Assembly: GCA_031291575.1 (NCBI GenBank)
Contig: JARLIT010000136.1
Coordinates: 1-48,744 of the forward strand
Origin: Ancalomicrobiaceae bacterium
GTDB lineage: Bacteria > Pseudomonadota > Alphaproteobacteria > Rhizobiales > Ancalomicrobiaceae
DNA length: 48,744 nucleotides
Reading direction: 5' to 3'
A model generated the notes under the pieces. That model was not told the origin of the DNA. It saw nothing but the letters and a program-made list of their open reading frames with translations, and made no database searches. Both the position numbers and the translations under genes were made by a program. This document shows positions 35,370 to 44,594 of this stretch, one piece after another. Position 1 is the stretch's first letter. Each line of letters starts with the position of its first letter.

Positions 35370-36193
35370 ACCTGCCTCCTGGAGAACAGCACCATGGCCG
35401 AGCCAAGCGGCACCACGATCCAAGCCAGAAGCGCACCGACGAGCGCGGGCTGGGAAAGAGCGCTGCCGGACCCCAGCCCGGCGAGGCCGGCAAAGCCGCT
35501 GACCTCGTTCGAGGATGTGAGCGTCAACAGCCGGTAGGCGTCGGTCGGATTGAAGAGGAGGAGCGCGTCGAGAAGGGCCGAGCTCACCGAGCGTCCCTGG
35601 TCGGCGGCGAGCAGCCCGAGAAGCCCCATGTCGTAGAGAAGGACAAAGACGAGCCAGACGCCGATGGCGATCCCGCCGGCGGTGCCGCGATCGCGCACCA
35701 ACGTGCTGACCAACGTGCCGATGGCGATGAAGACGCTGCCAAGAGCCACCGAGGCCGCCAACATCAGGGCGAAGGCCGAGCCCGCCGAGGCATCCGTCTC
35801 GCCGGTCGCGGCCAGGACGAGGCCGGCGAGCCCGTAGCCGATGATGGTGGAGACCGCGAGACAGGCGACATGACCGAGGAATTTTCCCGCGATGACCTGC
35901 CAGCGATTGAGCGGATAGGCGAGCAGCAGCGCCATAGTGCCGCGATCGATCTCCCCGACGATGGCGTCATAGGAGAGGAGGAGCGCCACCAGCGGGATGA
36001 GGAAGATAGTCAGGCTCGACAGGCTGACGATGGTGACGGCGAGCGCATTGACCTTGACCACGCCGGTCGGGGCGGAGCCGAGGAAGGCCAGCGTCAGGGC
36101 GAGCGCCGCCAGGAGCACGGTGACGGCCAGAACCCAGCGGTTGCGCAAGCCGTCGCGCAGTTCTTTCAGGGCGATGTGGAAGATCGGGCTCAT
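35366..36193 (-). CDS. nosY: NosY, membrane subunit of the nos ABC transporter
   Basis: This 275-residue integral membrane protein has about six hydrophobic segments. It includes IFLIPLVALLLSYDAIVGEIDRG, whose YDAIVGEIDRGT element is the family hallmark, and an EY-like LLAYPLNR stretch. With NosF and NosD it forms the complex needed for CuZ-site assembly in NosZ. The start overlaps the nosF stop (ATGA at 36190-36193) and its end overlaps nosL. Confidence 0.93.
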   Translation of the reverse strand: MSPIFHIALKELRDGLRNRWVLAVTVLLAALALTLAFLGSAPTGVVKVNALAVTIVSLSSLTIFLIPLVALLLSYDAIVGEIDRGTMALLLAYPLNRWQVIAGKFLGHVACLAVSTIIGYGLAGLVLAATGETDASAGSAFALMLAASVALGSVFIAIGTLVSTLVRDRGTAGGIAIGVWLVFVLLYDMGLLGLLAADQGRSVSSALLDALLLFNPTDAYRLLTLTSSNEVSGFAGLAGLGSGSALSQPALVGALLAWIVVPLGSAMVLFSRRQV

Positions 36194-37131
36194 CGGACCT
36201 CCCGCTGGAACGAGGCATAGAGGTCGTCGAGCGACGGCCTGACGATTTCGATGTCGCGGGCGTCCGACGGCAATTGCCTGAGCGTGTCGGTGAGCATCTC
36301 CTCACCGCACTCGATTTCGATCAGCCCGCCCGGCCCCTCGCTCCAGCCGGACCAGTCGTAGCCATCGTGCGGGCGCCGGCGCAGCCGGATCCGCGGCCGC
36401 ATCGCCGCCAACTGACGCAACAGGCCGAGCGTGCCGTCGGCGACCTTGCGACCGCGGTTCATCACGACGACCCTGTCAACCTGGCCCTCCAGTTCGGCCA
36501 GCGCATGCGAGGAAAGGAGCACGGTGGCGCCATCGCGGCGCAACTCGCCGAGGATCTCGTAGAAGGCATGCCGCAGTTCCGGATCGAGGCCGGTTGTCGG
36601 TTCGTCCAACAGCATTAACCGGGGACGGCCGAGCATTGCCTGGGCGAGCCCCAGGCGCTGGCGCATGCCCTTCGAATAGGTGCCGACACGGCGGTTGCGG
36701 GCATCGATGAGGCCGACGCGATCGAGGAGCCCGGAATTCGCTTGAACCGGCTGGCGCTTCAGCCGGGCATAGAAGGCGAGCGTCTCGGCCCCGGTCAGCG
36801 ACGGGCTGAGCGCGACGTTTTCCGGCAGATAGCCGATTTCGGCGCGGGCCAGAGCCGCCGCCCGGCTGCCCGGCTCGGCACCAAGAACCCGAATGCGTCC
36901 GGCGGTCGGCGCGACGAGCCCCAGCATCAGCTTGATCAGCGTCGATTTGCCGGCACCGTTGTGGCCGACGAGGCCGACGCATTCGCCGGGGAGAAGCGTC
37001 AGATCGACGCCATCGACCGCCAACTGACGGCCGTAGCGGCGCGAGATGCCGGAGAGCGTGACCGTCGGCGCGCCGGCTGCCGGCGACACGATCGCTGTGC
37101 CCTCTCTGGGCATGGGTGTCGCTGCGTTCAT
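36190..37131 (-). CDS. nosF: NosF, ATPase subunit of the nos ABC transporter
   Basis: This is a 313-residue ABC ATPase. Walker A is GHNGAGKS at residues 56-63, the signature is YSKGMRQRLGLAQAML, Walker B is LMLLDEPTTGLD and the H-loop is LLSSHALAE. It powers the NosDFY maturation machine. I start at the ATG at 37131, which overlaps the nosD stop (ATGA). A frame that stays open to 37527 is the shadow of nosD and is not used. A stretch of about 80 residues after the ATPase core is the usual NosF C-terminal part. Confidence 0.94.
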   Translation of the reverse strand: MNAATPMPREGTAIVSPAAGAPTVTLSGISRRYGRQLAVDGVDLTLLPGECVGLVGHNGAGKSTLIKLMLGLVAPTAGRIRVLGAEPGSRAAALARAEIGYLPENVALSPSLTGAETLAFYARLKRQPVQANSGLLDRVGLIDARNRRVGTYSKGMRQRLGLAQAMLGRPRLMLLDEPTTGLDPELRHAFYEILGELRRDGATVLLSSHALAELEGQVDRVVVMNRGRKVADGTLGLLRQLAAMRPRIRLRRRPHDGYDWSGWSEGPGGLIEIECGEEMLTDTLRQLPSDARDIEIVRPSLDDLYASFQREVR

Positions 37132-38402
37132 GGCGCGCTCCAATGCGGGAGGGAGGACGGGTCCGGGGCCATCAGCGGCGCGGTATCGATGACGCCGCCA
37201 GGATGCAGCGCCGGGAACTGGGTCTGCGCCCAGCGCACCACCTGCACGGCCGGCGAATTCAGCAGCAGCTTCGCCGAAGGCGCGCGCCAGATCACCTGAT
37301 CCATCAGGTTGTTGGGGCGATAGGGCTTGTCGGCGATGCCGTCGCCGTTCAGATCGAAGGCCGGATTGTCGCTGTAGTAGTTGCCGCGGCCCTTGACCGA
37401 CCAGTCGATGATCTTGGTGCCGACGTACATGACCTGGGTGCGGTTGGCGACGAAGGCGTTGCCGGAGAGGACGTTGCGCTCGGAGCCGGCGGTAAAGTGC
37501 ACGCCGATCTCGCAGCCCTCGAACCAATTGTCGATAAAGCTGTTCTTATTGGCATTGTAGATGAACAGGCATTTGTCGCTACGACGGACCGCGTTGCGCT
37601 CGATCATCGCCTCGTTGGCGTAGTTGAACAGAAGCCCGTGGTCGCGGTCGTGATCGGAGACGTTATGGGCGAGCTTCAGTCGATCCGAATACATCATGAC
37701 GTATCCGGCATCATTGCCAATCGAGATATTGTCGGCGACCTCGCTGTCGTTGGTGTACATGAAGTGCACGGCGAAGCGCAGATTGCGAAACGTGTTGCCG
37801 CTGACTGTGTTGTGCTTGCTCGTCACCGAGAACACGCCGTCGCGGCCGTTGCGGATATCGTTGTCGAGGATCTTCGAGCCCGGCGTATTCCATAAGGACA
37901 CCGCCGGCCCGCGCTCGGCTACTCTGAGCCGCTTCAGTCCATCGATGACGTTGTGGCGCACGGTGACATCGTGCGGCCCGTCGAGATAGACCGAGATGAG
38001 ATTGTCGAGGATGCGGTTGTCCTCGATGACGGCCCGGTCGGCGTCGCGGCCGAGGAAGATGCCGGAATTCTTGTCGATCAGCGTCAGGCCGGAGCCGGTG
38101 ACGGTGAGGCCGTTCAACGTCACGTCGGCGGCCTCGACAGTGATGGTGGTGCCATTTCCGGAACCACGGATCACCGCCCCCGGCTCGCCCTGCAAAGTGA
38201 CGTGGGGGACCACGATGGCAAGGTCCCCCACGTGCTCGCCGGCGGCGACGAGGATCGTGTCACCGGGCCGGGCATGGGACAGCGCCCCCGCGACGCTGTC
38301 ACCGATGGCAACGGGGATGGTTTCCGCGCACGCCCGCAGATCTCCCGCTCCGAGGAGAACGGAGATGGTGATGAGGGATCCGAGAAGCGTGCGCGAAAGC
38401 AT
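37128..38402 (-). CDS. nosD: NosD, periplasmic copper-site assembly protein
   Basis: This 424-residue protein has a Sec signal peptide (about residues 1-27) and a right-handed parallel beta-helix built from repeated N-x-I-x-x-N-type turns such as VIEDNRILDNLISVYL and VRHNVIDGLKRL. NosD works with NosFY in loading copper sulfide into the NosZ tetranuclear site. It starts three bases after the nosZ stop and its end overlaps nosF by four bases. Confidence 0.94.
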   Translation of the reverse strand: MLSRTLLGSLITISVLLGAGDLRACAETIPVAIGDSVAGALSHARPGDTILVAAGEHVGDLAIVVPHVTLQGEPGAVIRGSGNGTTITVEAADVTLNGLTVTGSGLTLIDKNSGIFLGRDADRAVIEDNRILDNLISVYLDGPHDVTVRHNVIDGLKRLRVAERGPAVSLWNTPGSKILDNDIRNGRDGVFSVTSKHNTVSGNTFRNLRFAVHFMYTNDSEVADNISIGNDAGYVMMYSDRLKLAHNVSDHDRDHGLLFNYANEAMIERNAVRRSDKCLFIYNANKNSFIDNWFEGCEIGVHFTAGSERNVLSGNAFVANRTQVMYVGTKIIDWSVKGRGNYYSDNPAFDLNGDGIADKPYRPNNLMDQVIWRAPSAKLLLNSPAVQVVRWAQTQFPALHPGGVIDTAPLMAPDPSSLPHWSAP

Positions 38403-38405
38403 CGA

Positions 38406-40319
38406 TCAGGCCTTCTTCGGGTGGACGATCATGCGGCCCGACATTTCCATGTGCAGCGCGTGGCAGAACCATTGGCAGTACCACCAGTGCACGCCCGGCC
38501 GGTCGGCGCTGAACGTCACCGAGGCGGTCATCTGCGGGCTGATCTCCATGGCGATGCCGTAGCGCACGATGGTGAAGCCGTGCGTCAGGTTCTCGATGTC
38601 GTCCATGTTGGTAAGGAACACGGTGACTTCGTCGCCCTCGTTCACCTCGAACTTCTCGAGGCTGTACTGCGGGGCGTTTGAGTGCATGTAGACGCGCACC
38701 TTGTTGCCGTCGCGGATGACGTCGGCAGCCTCCTCCAGCTTGACGCCGTCCTTCTTCGCCCATTCGCGCGCTTCGGCGAACATCGGGTCGTCGCGTGAGT
38801 AAATCGAGATCGGATTGATCTTGGAGCGATGCACGATGCAGGAATCGTGCGGCTCGGCAAACGCCGGACCATCGTGCACGATCTTCATTTCATCACCGGT
38901 GATGTCGATCAGCTGGTCGTTGTTGGGCTTCAGGGGGCCGACGTTGATGAACCGGTCCTTGGAGAACTTGTTCAACGACAACAGCCACTTGCCGTCCGCC
39001 TCCTTGGTCTCGCCCATGGAGGTATGATTGTGGCCCGGCTGGTAGTGCACGTCGAGCTTCTGGATGATCGGGTCGACCTTTTCGCCCAGGAACGCCCGGC
39101 GCGCCTTGTCGATGTTCCACTTCACCATCTGGCTGTCGATGAACAGCGTCGTATAGGCGTTGCCCTTGTTGTCGTAGGCGGTGTGCAGTGGTCCGAGACC
39201 CAGTTGCGGCTCGGCGACGACGACGTCGCGCTCCTTGATCTTGTTGTCGAAGAGATCGTCGAACTTGCGGACGTCGAGCACGCTGACCGTCGGCGACAGT
39301 TTGCCGTTGATCACCACATGGATGCCGTCGGGCGCTGTGTTGACGCCGTGCGGCGAGTTCGGGATCGGGATGTAGCGCGTGTATTTCGAGCCGTGGCGGC
39401 CGTCGACGACTTTGACGCCGTTGTAGACCTTGAAGTCGCCGTCTTTGACCGCCTGTTCGATGCGCTTGATGTTGAACAGAACCGCCCAGGCCTGCTCGTG
39501 GTCCGTCATCTCGGCGACTGTCGTGCCCTTGGTCGGGTTGTAGCAGGAGGAGAAGGCATATTTGCCTTGATAGTCGCAATCGGTGTTGTCGAGGTTGCCG
39601 TCGACCAGCACCTGCCAGGCGACTTCCATCTTGTCGCCGTCGACGGCGGTGAACACCGACCAATAGTTCTTCGGGTCGTCGAGATTGCCGGTGCCGTCGT
39701 TCGGCAAGGGAATGATGTGTTCGGAATTGGCGAAGACGTAGCCGGTGCGCGGGAATTTCTGCGGCCTGAGGCCGTGGATGTCCGAGGCGTTGGGGACCTC
39801 GATGATCTTGTCGGTCTTGAAGATGTCGAGCCGGATGCGGGCGACGCGGCAATTGGCCTTGTCGTTGACGAACAAAAAGCGACCGTCATAGGTACCGTCG
39901 GTAAACGACACGTGCGGGTGGTGCAGGTCGCCGTTGTGGTAGACGCCTCCGCGGCTCTCCAGGAATTTCTTGGTCGAGGGCATCAGGCCTTCGGTCAGAA
40001 TCTTGCGGCTCTCGTTGGTGATGCCCCAGCCGGTGGCGCTGTCGCGGTTGAACACCGGAATGCGCACCAGTTCGCGCATCGACGGCATGCCGATGACCCG
40101 CACTTCGCCGGTCTGGCCGGAAGAGGAGAAGCCATAGTACTCATCGAGGTCGCCAGGCTTGACTTCGGCGGACTGGGTGCTGGCGGCGGCGCGCGCTTCC
40201 TGGACGAAATTGAGATAGGCGGCACCGCCGGTCAGGGCGGCCGCCCCGACGAGGGTGGATCCGCCGATGAGGCCGCGCCGGCTGAGGCCTTGTTTGGTGG
40301 TCTGGGGGTCGTCGGTCAT
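38406..40319 (-). CDS. nosZ: Nitrous oxide reductase NosZ
   Basis: NosZ reduces N2O to N2 in the periplasm. The 637-residue protein starts with a Tat signal (SRRGLIGG, then a hydrophobic stretch), as in clade I NosZ. Histidines for the CuZ cluster occur in [31 protein letters not shown] and EPHDSCIVH. The C-terminal cupredoxin domain carries the dinuclear CuA site, with [15 protein letters not shown] giving two Cys, a His and a Met at about residues 605-620. AAGGAGG lies ten bases before the ATG. The upstream gap to nosR is 61 bases and holds a small hairpin. Confidence 0.97.
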   Translation of the reverse strand: MTDDPQTTKQGLSRRGLIGGSTLVGAAALTGGAAYLNFVQEARAAASTQSAEVKPGDLDEYYGFSSSGQTGEVRVIGMPSMRELVRIPVFNRDSATGWGITNESRKILTEGLMPSTKKFLESRGGVYHNGDLHHPHVSFTDGTYDGRFLFVNDKANCRVARIRLDIFKTDKIIEVPNASDIHGLRPQKFPRTGYVFANSEHIIPLPNDGTGNLDDPKNYWSVFTAVDGDKMEVAWQVLVDGNLDNTDCDYQGKYAFSSCYNPTKGTTVAEMTDHEQAWAVLFNIKRIEQAVKDGDFKVYNGVKVVDGRHGSKYTRYIPIPNSPHGVNTAPDGIHVVINGKLSPTVSVLDVRKFDDLFDNKIKERDVVVAEPQLGLGPLHTAYDNKGNAYTTLFIDSQMVKWNIDKARRAFLGEKVDPIIQKLDVHYQPGHNHTSMGETKEADGKWLLSLNKFSKDRFINVGPLKPNNDQLIDITGDEMKIVHDGPAFAEPHDSCIVHRSKINPISIYSRDDPMFAEAREWAKKDGVKLEEAADVIRDGNKVRVYMHSNAPQYSLEKFEVNEGDEVTVFLTNMDDIENLTHGFTIVRYGIAMEISPQMTASVTFSADRPGVHWWYCQWFCHALHMEMSGRMIVHPKKA

Positions 40320-40339
40320 CTTGGTCTTGCCTCCTTGAG

Positions 40340-40353
40340 CCCGCTTCGGCGGG
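40340..40353 (-). promoter_or_regulatory. Small hairpin in the nosR-nosZ gap
   Basis: The plus strand reads CCCGC-TTCG-GCGGG, a five-base-pair stem that would form in the nosRZ message just before the nosZ ribosome-binding site. It may be a processing or stabilising structure raising nosZ expression relative to nosR; this is inferred from position. Confidence 0.3.
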
Positions 40354-40380
40354 GCATTGCGATGGGGGATGCGAGCCGGC

Positions 40381-42657
40381 TCACGCGCCGGGAGCGTCGG
40401 CCTCGCCGGCCAAATCCGAGATCTTGTGGGATGGGGGAAGTGTCAGGGCGCTGGCAGCGACGGCGACGTTGGCACGCACCGTACCGGGCGACATGACGGC
40501 GAATTTCTCGCGCTTCAGCCGTCGCTGGATCATCACCGGACACTTGTGGTCGTGGTGGTAGAGCATCTGGCAGTGCAAACACTGGATGCATTCACTCGGG
40601 TTGATGTGGCCTTCGGGATGGATGGCCTGCACCGGACATTCGTTGGCGCAGCGCTGGCACGGGTTGCCGCATTCCCGGTAGCGGCGCAGCCAATCGAACA
40701 GCCTGAGCCGCGCCGGGATCGCCATCGCCGCGCCGAGCGGGCAGAGGTAGCGGCAGAAGGCGCGCTCGACGAACAGGCTCGCCGCGATCATCGCCCCGGC
40801 ATAGAGGACGAACGGCCATTCGCGGGCAAACCGGAGGATGATGGCGGTCTTGAACGGCTCGACCTCCGCCGCCTGCTCGGCGGTGCCGAGAGCGCTCAGC
40901 GAGATGCCGAACAGCACCAGGAAGATGATGTATTTCAGGGCCGTCAGCCGCTGGTGCGTGGTGAAGCCGATCTTCAGCTGCGGGATGCCGATCCACTTGG
41001 CGAACCGGTTGGTGAGTTCCTGCAGCGCCCCGAACGGGCACAGCCAGCCGCAATAGGCGCCGCGGTTCCAGAACAGGAGCGACGCCGCCGTGGCGAACCA
41101 CAGGATGAAGATCAGGGGCGCCATCAGGAAGTAGTCCCAACGGAAGTCGGTCCTGAGCGCGTTCAGAAACGCCAGCACGTTGACCACCGACAGCTGCGCC
41201 TGGGCGAACCAGCCGATGTAGACGAGCGTGAACACCATGAAGCCGAGCCGCACCCGGTCGTAGAGGATGGGGCGACGGACGAACCAGTCCTGGAAGAAGA
41301 AGATGAACGTGAGAACGCCGATGGCAGTGACCAGCACGGCAATCTCGACCATCTTGTCGTGCCACAGCCGCTGCCAGACGGGCGGCTCGCTCTGATCCGG
41401 ATCGGCGGCAGCCGGCGCCTCCTGGGTCGGACCGGAGGCTACCGACTTGGCCGCGGGCGCCTGGACGGCTGGAGTGGGAGCGGCGACGGGCTTCAGGTAG
41501 GCCTCGGGCAGCGAATAGCCGGTGTCGAAGGTGAGGAACGCCTTGTCGCGCGCGCCGATCGCCCGCTGCGCCAGAAGTTTCAGCGTCCAGGGTTCGGCGG
41601 CATCGAAGCTGGCGCCTTCGGCCATGCGGAAGACGTCGACATCCTTGAATTTCGGTGCGCCGGCAGCGGCGATGTCACCGAGCCGCGTGTGGGTGCGATC
41701 GTGGAAATGGATGCTGGCATCGCCCTGATCGACCTCGATGCGGTCGAAGATGCCGCCGCGCACATAGCCCGAACCCTTGAACGAATAGACGCCGTTGGCC
41801 GCGATCACGATGGCGGCCTGGCCGGGTTTCAGCGACCGCGCGAGTGCCTGATAGGCCTGGTCGCCGAGGAGCCGCTTGCCGATCGCCGGCACCGACACGG
41901 GTGCGACATAGAGGTCGATGAACGCGTCGCTCGCCTCGCCCGTCTCGGGGCGATCGGCCGCATCCGCGTGGCCGGCGCGACGGAAGGCTTCGCTGACATC
42001 GCCGACCGAGAGCGACAGCCGGCGGACCGAGCCGTCGCCGAGGAGCCCCAGCCAGTCGGCCGGCGCGTCATGGGCCGGATCGATTTCGCGCTTCGCCGCC
42101 TCGACCGCAACGGTTGCACCACCGAGCCCCAGACTGCGGGCGACGCGGACGCCCGAACGCACCATGCTCTCGGCAATCACAGTGACGGTGACGGTGGCGC
42201 CCGAGACGATGTCGACCTTCGGCCGCTCGGCATTCGCTTCGCGGCTAAGCCTCGACACGTCCGTGCCGATGTAACCCTCGATGAAGGCGTTGATGCGGGC
42301 CGGTGGGATGCCGATGAGGACGATCGGCTCGTGGTGCGCCATCAGCCGGGCGCCGGTGATCTTTCCCTCCACCGAAAGACCCATCAGGATCTCGATCGGC
42401 TGGCCAGAATATCCTGTCGAATTGACCCAATCGGCGGTGACGAAGGCGTAGCCGACGCGCTTGCCGCCAGCCAGCACCTCGGCATAGGGCGGGTTGCCGG
42501 TCACTGCGCCGTAGTGGTCCGCTCCGGCGACGATGTCGGCGGCCGGCACTTTGGCGAGATAGTCGGCGATGTGGCTGTCCGCCGCCCCAGCTGACAGGGT
42601 GCCGGCTAGAACGAAGGACAGGACGGCAATCACCAGCCAGTTGAACAATCTACCCAC
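40381..42657 (-). CDS. nosR: NosR, membrane iron-sulfur flavoprotein for N2O reduction
   Basis: NosR is needed for nosZ expression and for electron delivery to NosZ. The 758-residue protein has an N-terminal signal-anchor, a periplasmic FMN-binding domain with the covalent flavin motif SGATVT at about residues 149-154, and then six membrane helices. Two membrane CxxxCP motifs occur (CGWLCP at about 536 and CRYLCP at about 634). A C-terminal pair of 4Fe-4S clusters follows ([13 protein letters not shown] at about 660 and CIQCLHCQ...CP at about 690). It starts with GTG. The linker at about residues 390-430 is Pro/Ala-rich. It should be flavinylated by the NosX encoded downstream. Confidence 0.95.
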   Translation of the reverse strand: MGRLFNWLVIAVLSFVLAGTLSAGAADSHIADYLAKVPAADIVAGADHYGAVTGNPPYAEVLAGGKRVGYAFVTADWVNSTGYSGQPIEILMGLSVEGKITGARLMAHHEPIVLIGIPPARINAFIEGYIGTDVSRLSREANAERPKVDIVSGATVTVTVIAESMVRSGVRVARSLGLGGATVAVEAAKREIDPAHDAPADWLGLLGDGSVRRLSLSVGDVSEAFRRAGHADAADRPETGEASDAFIDLYVAPVSVPAIGKRLLGDQAYQALARSLKPGQAAIVIAANGVYSFKGSGYVRGGIFDRIEVDQGDASIHFHDRTHTRLGDIAAAGAPKFKDVDVFRMAEGASFDAAEPWTLKLLAQRAIGARDKAFLTFDTGYSLPEAYLKPVAAPTPAVQAPAAKSVASGPTQEAPAAADPDQSEPPVWQRLWHDKMVEIAVLVTAIGVLTFIFFFQDWFVRRPILYDRVRLGFMVFTLVYIGWFAQAQLSVVNVLAFLNALRTDFRWDYFLMAPLIFILWFATAASLLFWNRGAYCGWLCPFGALQELTNRFAKWIGIPQLKIGFTTHQRLTALKYIIFLVLFGISLSALGTAEQAAEVEPFKTAIILRFAREWPFVLYAGAMIAASLFVERAFCRYLCPLGAAMAIPARLRLFDWLRRYRECGNPCQRCANECPVQAIHPEGHINPSECIQCLHCQMLYHHDHKCPVMIQRRLKREKFAVMSPGTVRANVAVAASALTLPPSHKISDLAGEADAPGA

Positions 42658-42689
42658 GGCGCGCCTCTTCAGGCAAAGATCCAGCGTTG

Positions 42690-42710
42690 CGAGACGCTGA
42701 GGGCGTCTCG
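42690..42710 (-). promoter_or_regulatory. Hairpin between cytochrome c and nosR
   Basis: An 8-bp perfect stem (CGAGACGC / GCGTCTCG) with a five-base loop lies in the 123-base gap between the cytochrome gene and nosR. It could partly terminate or process the transcript so that cytochrome and nos genes are expressed at different levels. No U-tract follows on the minus strand. Confidence 0.35.
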
Positions 42711-42780
42711 GCTCAAGTCGGTGGTATCGGTATCCGCGTCGAGACGAGCCGCGCGGCAGGCTGTGGTGGAGCGCCCTCGC

Positions 42781-43149
42781 CTATTTGAGCGTGGCGAGAT
42801 AGGCGATCAGGTTGGCGCGATCATCGGCATTCGGCAGGCCGGCAAACGTCATCTTGGTGCCGGGGACGAACGCCTGCGGCTTGGTCAGATAGACGTCGAG
42901 CGTCGCCTCGTCCCAGGTCTTGTCGGCCGCCTTCATCGCCGGAGAATAGGCATAGCCCTCAATCGAAGCCGAATGCCGGCCGACCACACCAAACAGCGTC
43001 GGGCCGATGTTCTTCTTGGCCGGATCGATGGTGTGGCAGAGAGCGCATTTGCCGAACACGGTCTTGCCGGCGGCAGGATCGGCGGCGAAGCTCGGCACGG
43101 TAGCCGAGAGGATCGCAACGACCGAGAATGCGAGACAGGCGACTTTCAT
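42781..43149 (-). CDS. Class I cytochrome c (c2/c550 type) upstream of nosR
   Basis: This 122-residue protein has a Sec signal peptide ending near SFA-AD. The heme motif CALCH lies near the mature N-terminus, with the axial Met in PGTKMTFAGLPN, which matches mitochondrial-type cytochromes c. It probably hands electrons from the bc1 complex to NosZ. I start at the ATG at 43149; a TTG two codons earlier is closer to GGAGGA and is possible. It lies first in the nos transcription direction, 123 bases before nosR. Cotranscription is likely but not proven. Confidence 0.88.
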   Translation of the reverse strand: MKVACLAFSVVAILSATVPSFAADPAAGKTVFGKCALCHTIDPAKKNIGPTLFGVVGRHSASIEGYAYSPAMKAADKTWDEATLDVYLTKPQAFVPGTKMTFAGLPNADDRANLIAYLATLK

Positions 43150-43512
43150 ATCCAATATGTCCTCCAGAGCTAACCAGGACGCAGATCGGGCGCAGACGTG
43201 GCGGAGGCGGCAACCTGCCCCGGCAACTGCCGGGACGGCTGGCAGTCGGTTTGCGCCTGTCGGCGCGCCGACAAACCTCGCGACGGCTGAACAGCAGCCG
43301 CGACACGACCGTCGCCTTCGACGAAATCAGGATGTTTGAGTGGAAAGCCGCTTCGTTGCGGTGGATGCGGTCCCGGATCGGCCGGAATGTCGCTTCCCCG
43401 CGTGTGGATCGGGAAAGCCGTGGCAACCGCTCTGTCTTGCATCCCACGGCGGCATCTTTGCCGGTGAACGATGCAATGTGATTTTACCTAAGCCATTTCG
43501 CCGGACGCATCT

Positions 43513-43526
43513 TTGTCGCGGATCAA
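43513..43526. promoter_or_regulatory. Candidate FNR/NnrR-type site
   Basis: TTGTCGCGGATCAA matches the FNR-family pattern TTGAT-N4-ATCAA at eight of ten defined positions. FNR-like regulators control nos genes in denitrifiers. It is about 360 bases from the cytochrome start, far for direct activation, so a long leader or another role would be needed. Confidence 0.25.
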
Positions 43527-43715
43527 ACAGATCAGCGAATGCGCCCGCTCGCCATTATCGATGAGCGACCCAGCGAGCTTACACCAGCACTCGGCAAATT
43601 CACATCGTCGAAATGCCGCGGCATCCGGTCGTCCCGCTGCAAGCCCGGCCAACTCCGTTCCCCGGGGACGCACGGAGCAGAGCGCGAGTGGGACAGGACT
43701 GCGGGATCTACTCAA

Positions 43716-43774
43716 CTTGAGCGTCTCATTATCGTTCAGATAGAAGCGATCTGAACGAAAATGAGACGCTCAAG
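43716..43774. repeat. Long inverted repeat (26-bp arms, one mismatch)
   Basis: Two 26-base arms (43716-43741 and 43749-43774) are complementary except at one position and enclose a seven-base loop. The arms contain GAGCGTCTCATT. It would make a very stable hairpin in RNA from either strand. It is too long and regular for a simple terminator and looks like a dispersed palindromic element. Confidence 0.75.
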
Positions 43775-43784
43775 CTATTGAATC

Positions 43785-43836
43785 TGTAGCATTTTCCTTC
43801 ACTCAAATGATTCCATCTGAGCGGGAATTTCTCTAG
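43785..43836. repeat. Degenerate palindromic intergenic element (RIME-like)
   Basis: Ends TAGCATTTTCC and GGGAATTTCTCTAG are roughly complementary around an inner CTCAAATGATTCCATC. From memory this resembles short palindromic mosaic elements scattered in Rhizobiales genomes. The stop codon of the neighbouring gene (TAG at 43833-43835) lies inside it. Confidence 0.4.
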
Positions 43837-44564
43837 GGATTGCGTGCCGTCGCAAACAGCCGCCCGAACGGGACGAGATCGGCCATCGGCCGGCCGACGG
43901 CATCGAGCGCGCCATAGACCGCCGTGGCGATGCTGTCGTGCACGGCGATGTCGTGGCGGGCTTCGAGCCCGGCGACGAGATCGGCGCCGGCGAGATTGGT
44001 GCAGAATATAGCGATGGCGTCGGGCCGCGCTGCCGCGACGTCGTCGACCATGGCGGACATCGTCCGGTCGTCGACGAGGGCGAAGCTGAAATTGTCGGAG
44101 ATGCCGAGGTGCCGTTCGGCGACGACCTCGACGCCCTCACGGGCGAAATTTGCGGCGATCGCCTGTTGTACGTCGTCGGTATAGGGCGTGACGAGCCCGA
44201 GCCGCCGCTCGCCGCGTCGGCGCATGACGTCGAAGAGCGCGAGCACGGAGGTCGAGGCGGGGATGCCGGTTGCCGCGCGGATGCGTTCGCACAGCCGCCG
44301 GTCGGTATCGAGCCCGAGCCAGCCGGCGCTGGTGCCGTTCCAGGAGATGACGTCGACCTTGGCATCGGCCAGCAGTTCGGCCGCGCGGAGCATCAGCCGG
44401 TCGTCGAATTGGCCGAGAAGACCGGGATCGAGGCCGATCGCGGTGACGCGGAAGCGGGAGAAATGCACGCTGACGTCGGCAAGGCCGGCGAGGATGCGGC
44501 TGGTCACCGGCTCGAGCACGGTGTTGGACGAGGGCGTCAGCATTCCGATGCGAAGGGAGGACAT
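43833..44564 (-). CDS. Maleate isomerase / arylmalonate decarboxylase-like protein
   Basis: This 243-residue protein belongs to the Asp/Glu racemase superfamily. It has the PSSNTVLEP motif (residues 11-19) of the maleate isomerase branch. The second catalytic Cys is present as Cys188 in FCTNLAG. The first, normally in C-T-S, is Gly77 in WNGTSAGW. Gly at the first site with Cys at position 188 is the arrangement of arylmalonate decarboxylase, so decarboxylation rather than isomerisation is possible. It starts 30 bases after the amidase and is the last gene of the operon. Substrate unknown. Confidence 0.82.
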   Translation of the reverse strand: MSSLRIGMLTPSSNTVLEPVTSRILAGLADVSVHFSRFRVTAIGLDPGLLGQFDDRLMLRAAELLADAKVDVISWNGTSAGWLGLDTDRRLCERIRAATGIPASTSVLALFDVMRRRGERRLGLVTPYTDDVQQAIAANFAREGVEVVAERHLGISDNFSFALVDDRTMSAMVDDVAAARPDAIAIFCTNLAGADLVAGLEARHDIAVHDSIATAVYGALDAVGRPMADLVPFGRLFATARNP

Positions 44565-44594
44565 GGGGACTCTCTGGGATGCGATCTCGCGGGA

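Larger units (their letters stand above)
43150..43832. other. Intergenic region upstream of the nos cluster, no gene seen
   Basis: About 680 bases separate the cytochrome gene from the end of the amidase operon. Open frames here are short and unrecognisable. The stretch holds an FNR-like site at 43513-43526, a long inverted repeat at 43716-43774 and a second mosaic palindrome from about 43785. Confidence 0.55.

Noticed and set aside
37132-37527. N-terminal extension of NosF into nosD
   Set aside because: It is the shadow of nosD in another frame, and the ATG overlapping the nosD stop codon gives a standard NosF length.
43240-43255. Second sigma-54-like motif, TGGCAGTCGGTTTGCG, on the plus strand
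   Set aside because: It points away from the nos genes and no plus-strand gene follows in the window. It shows that such matches arise by chance here.
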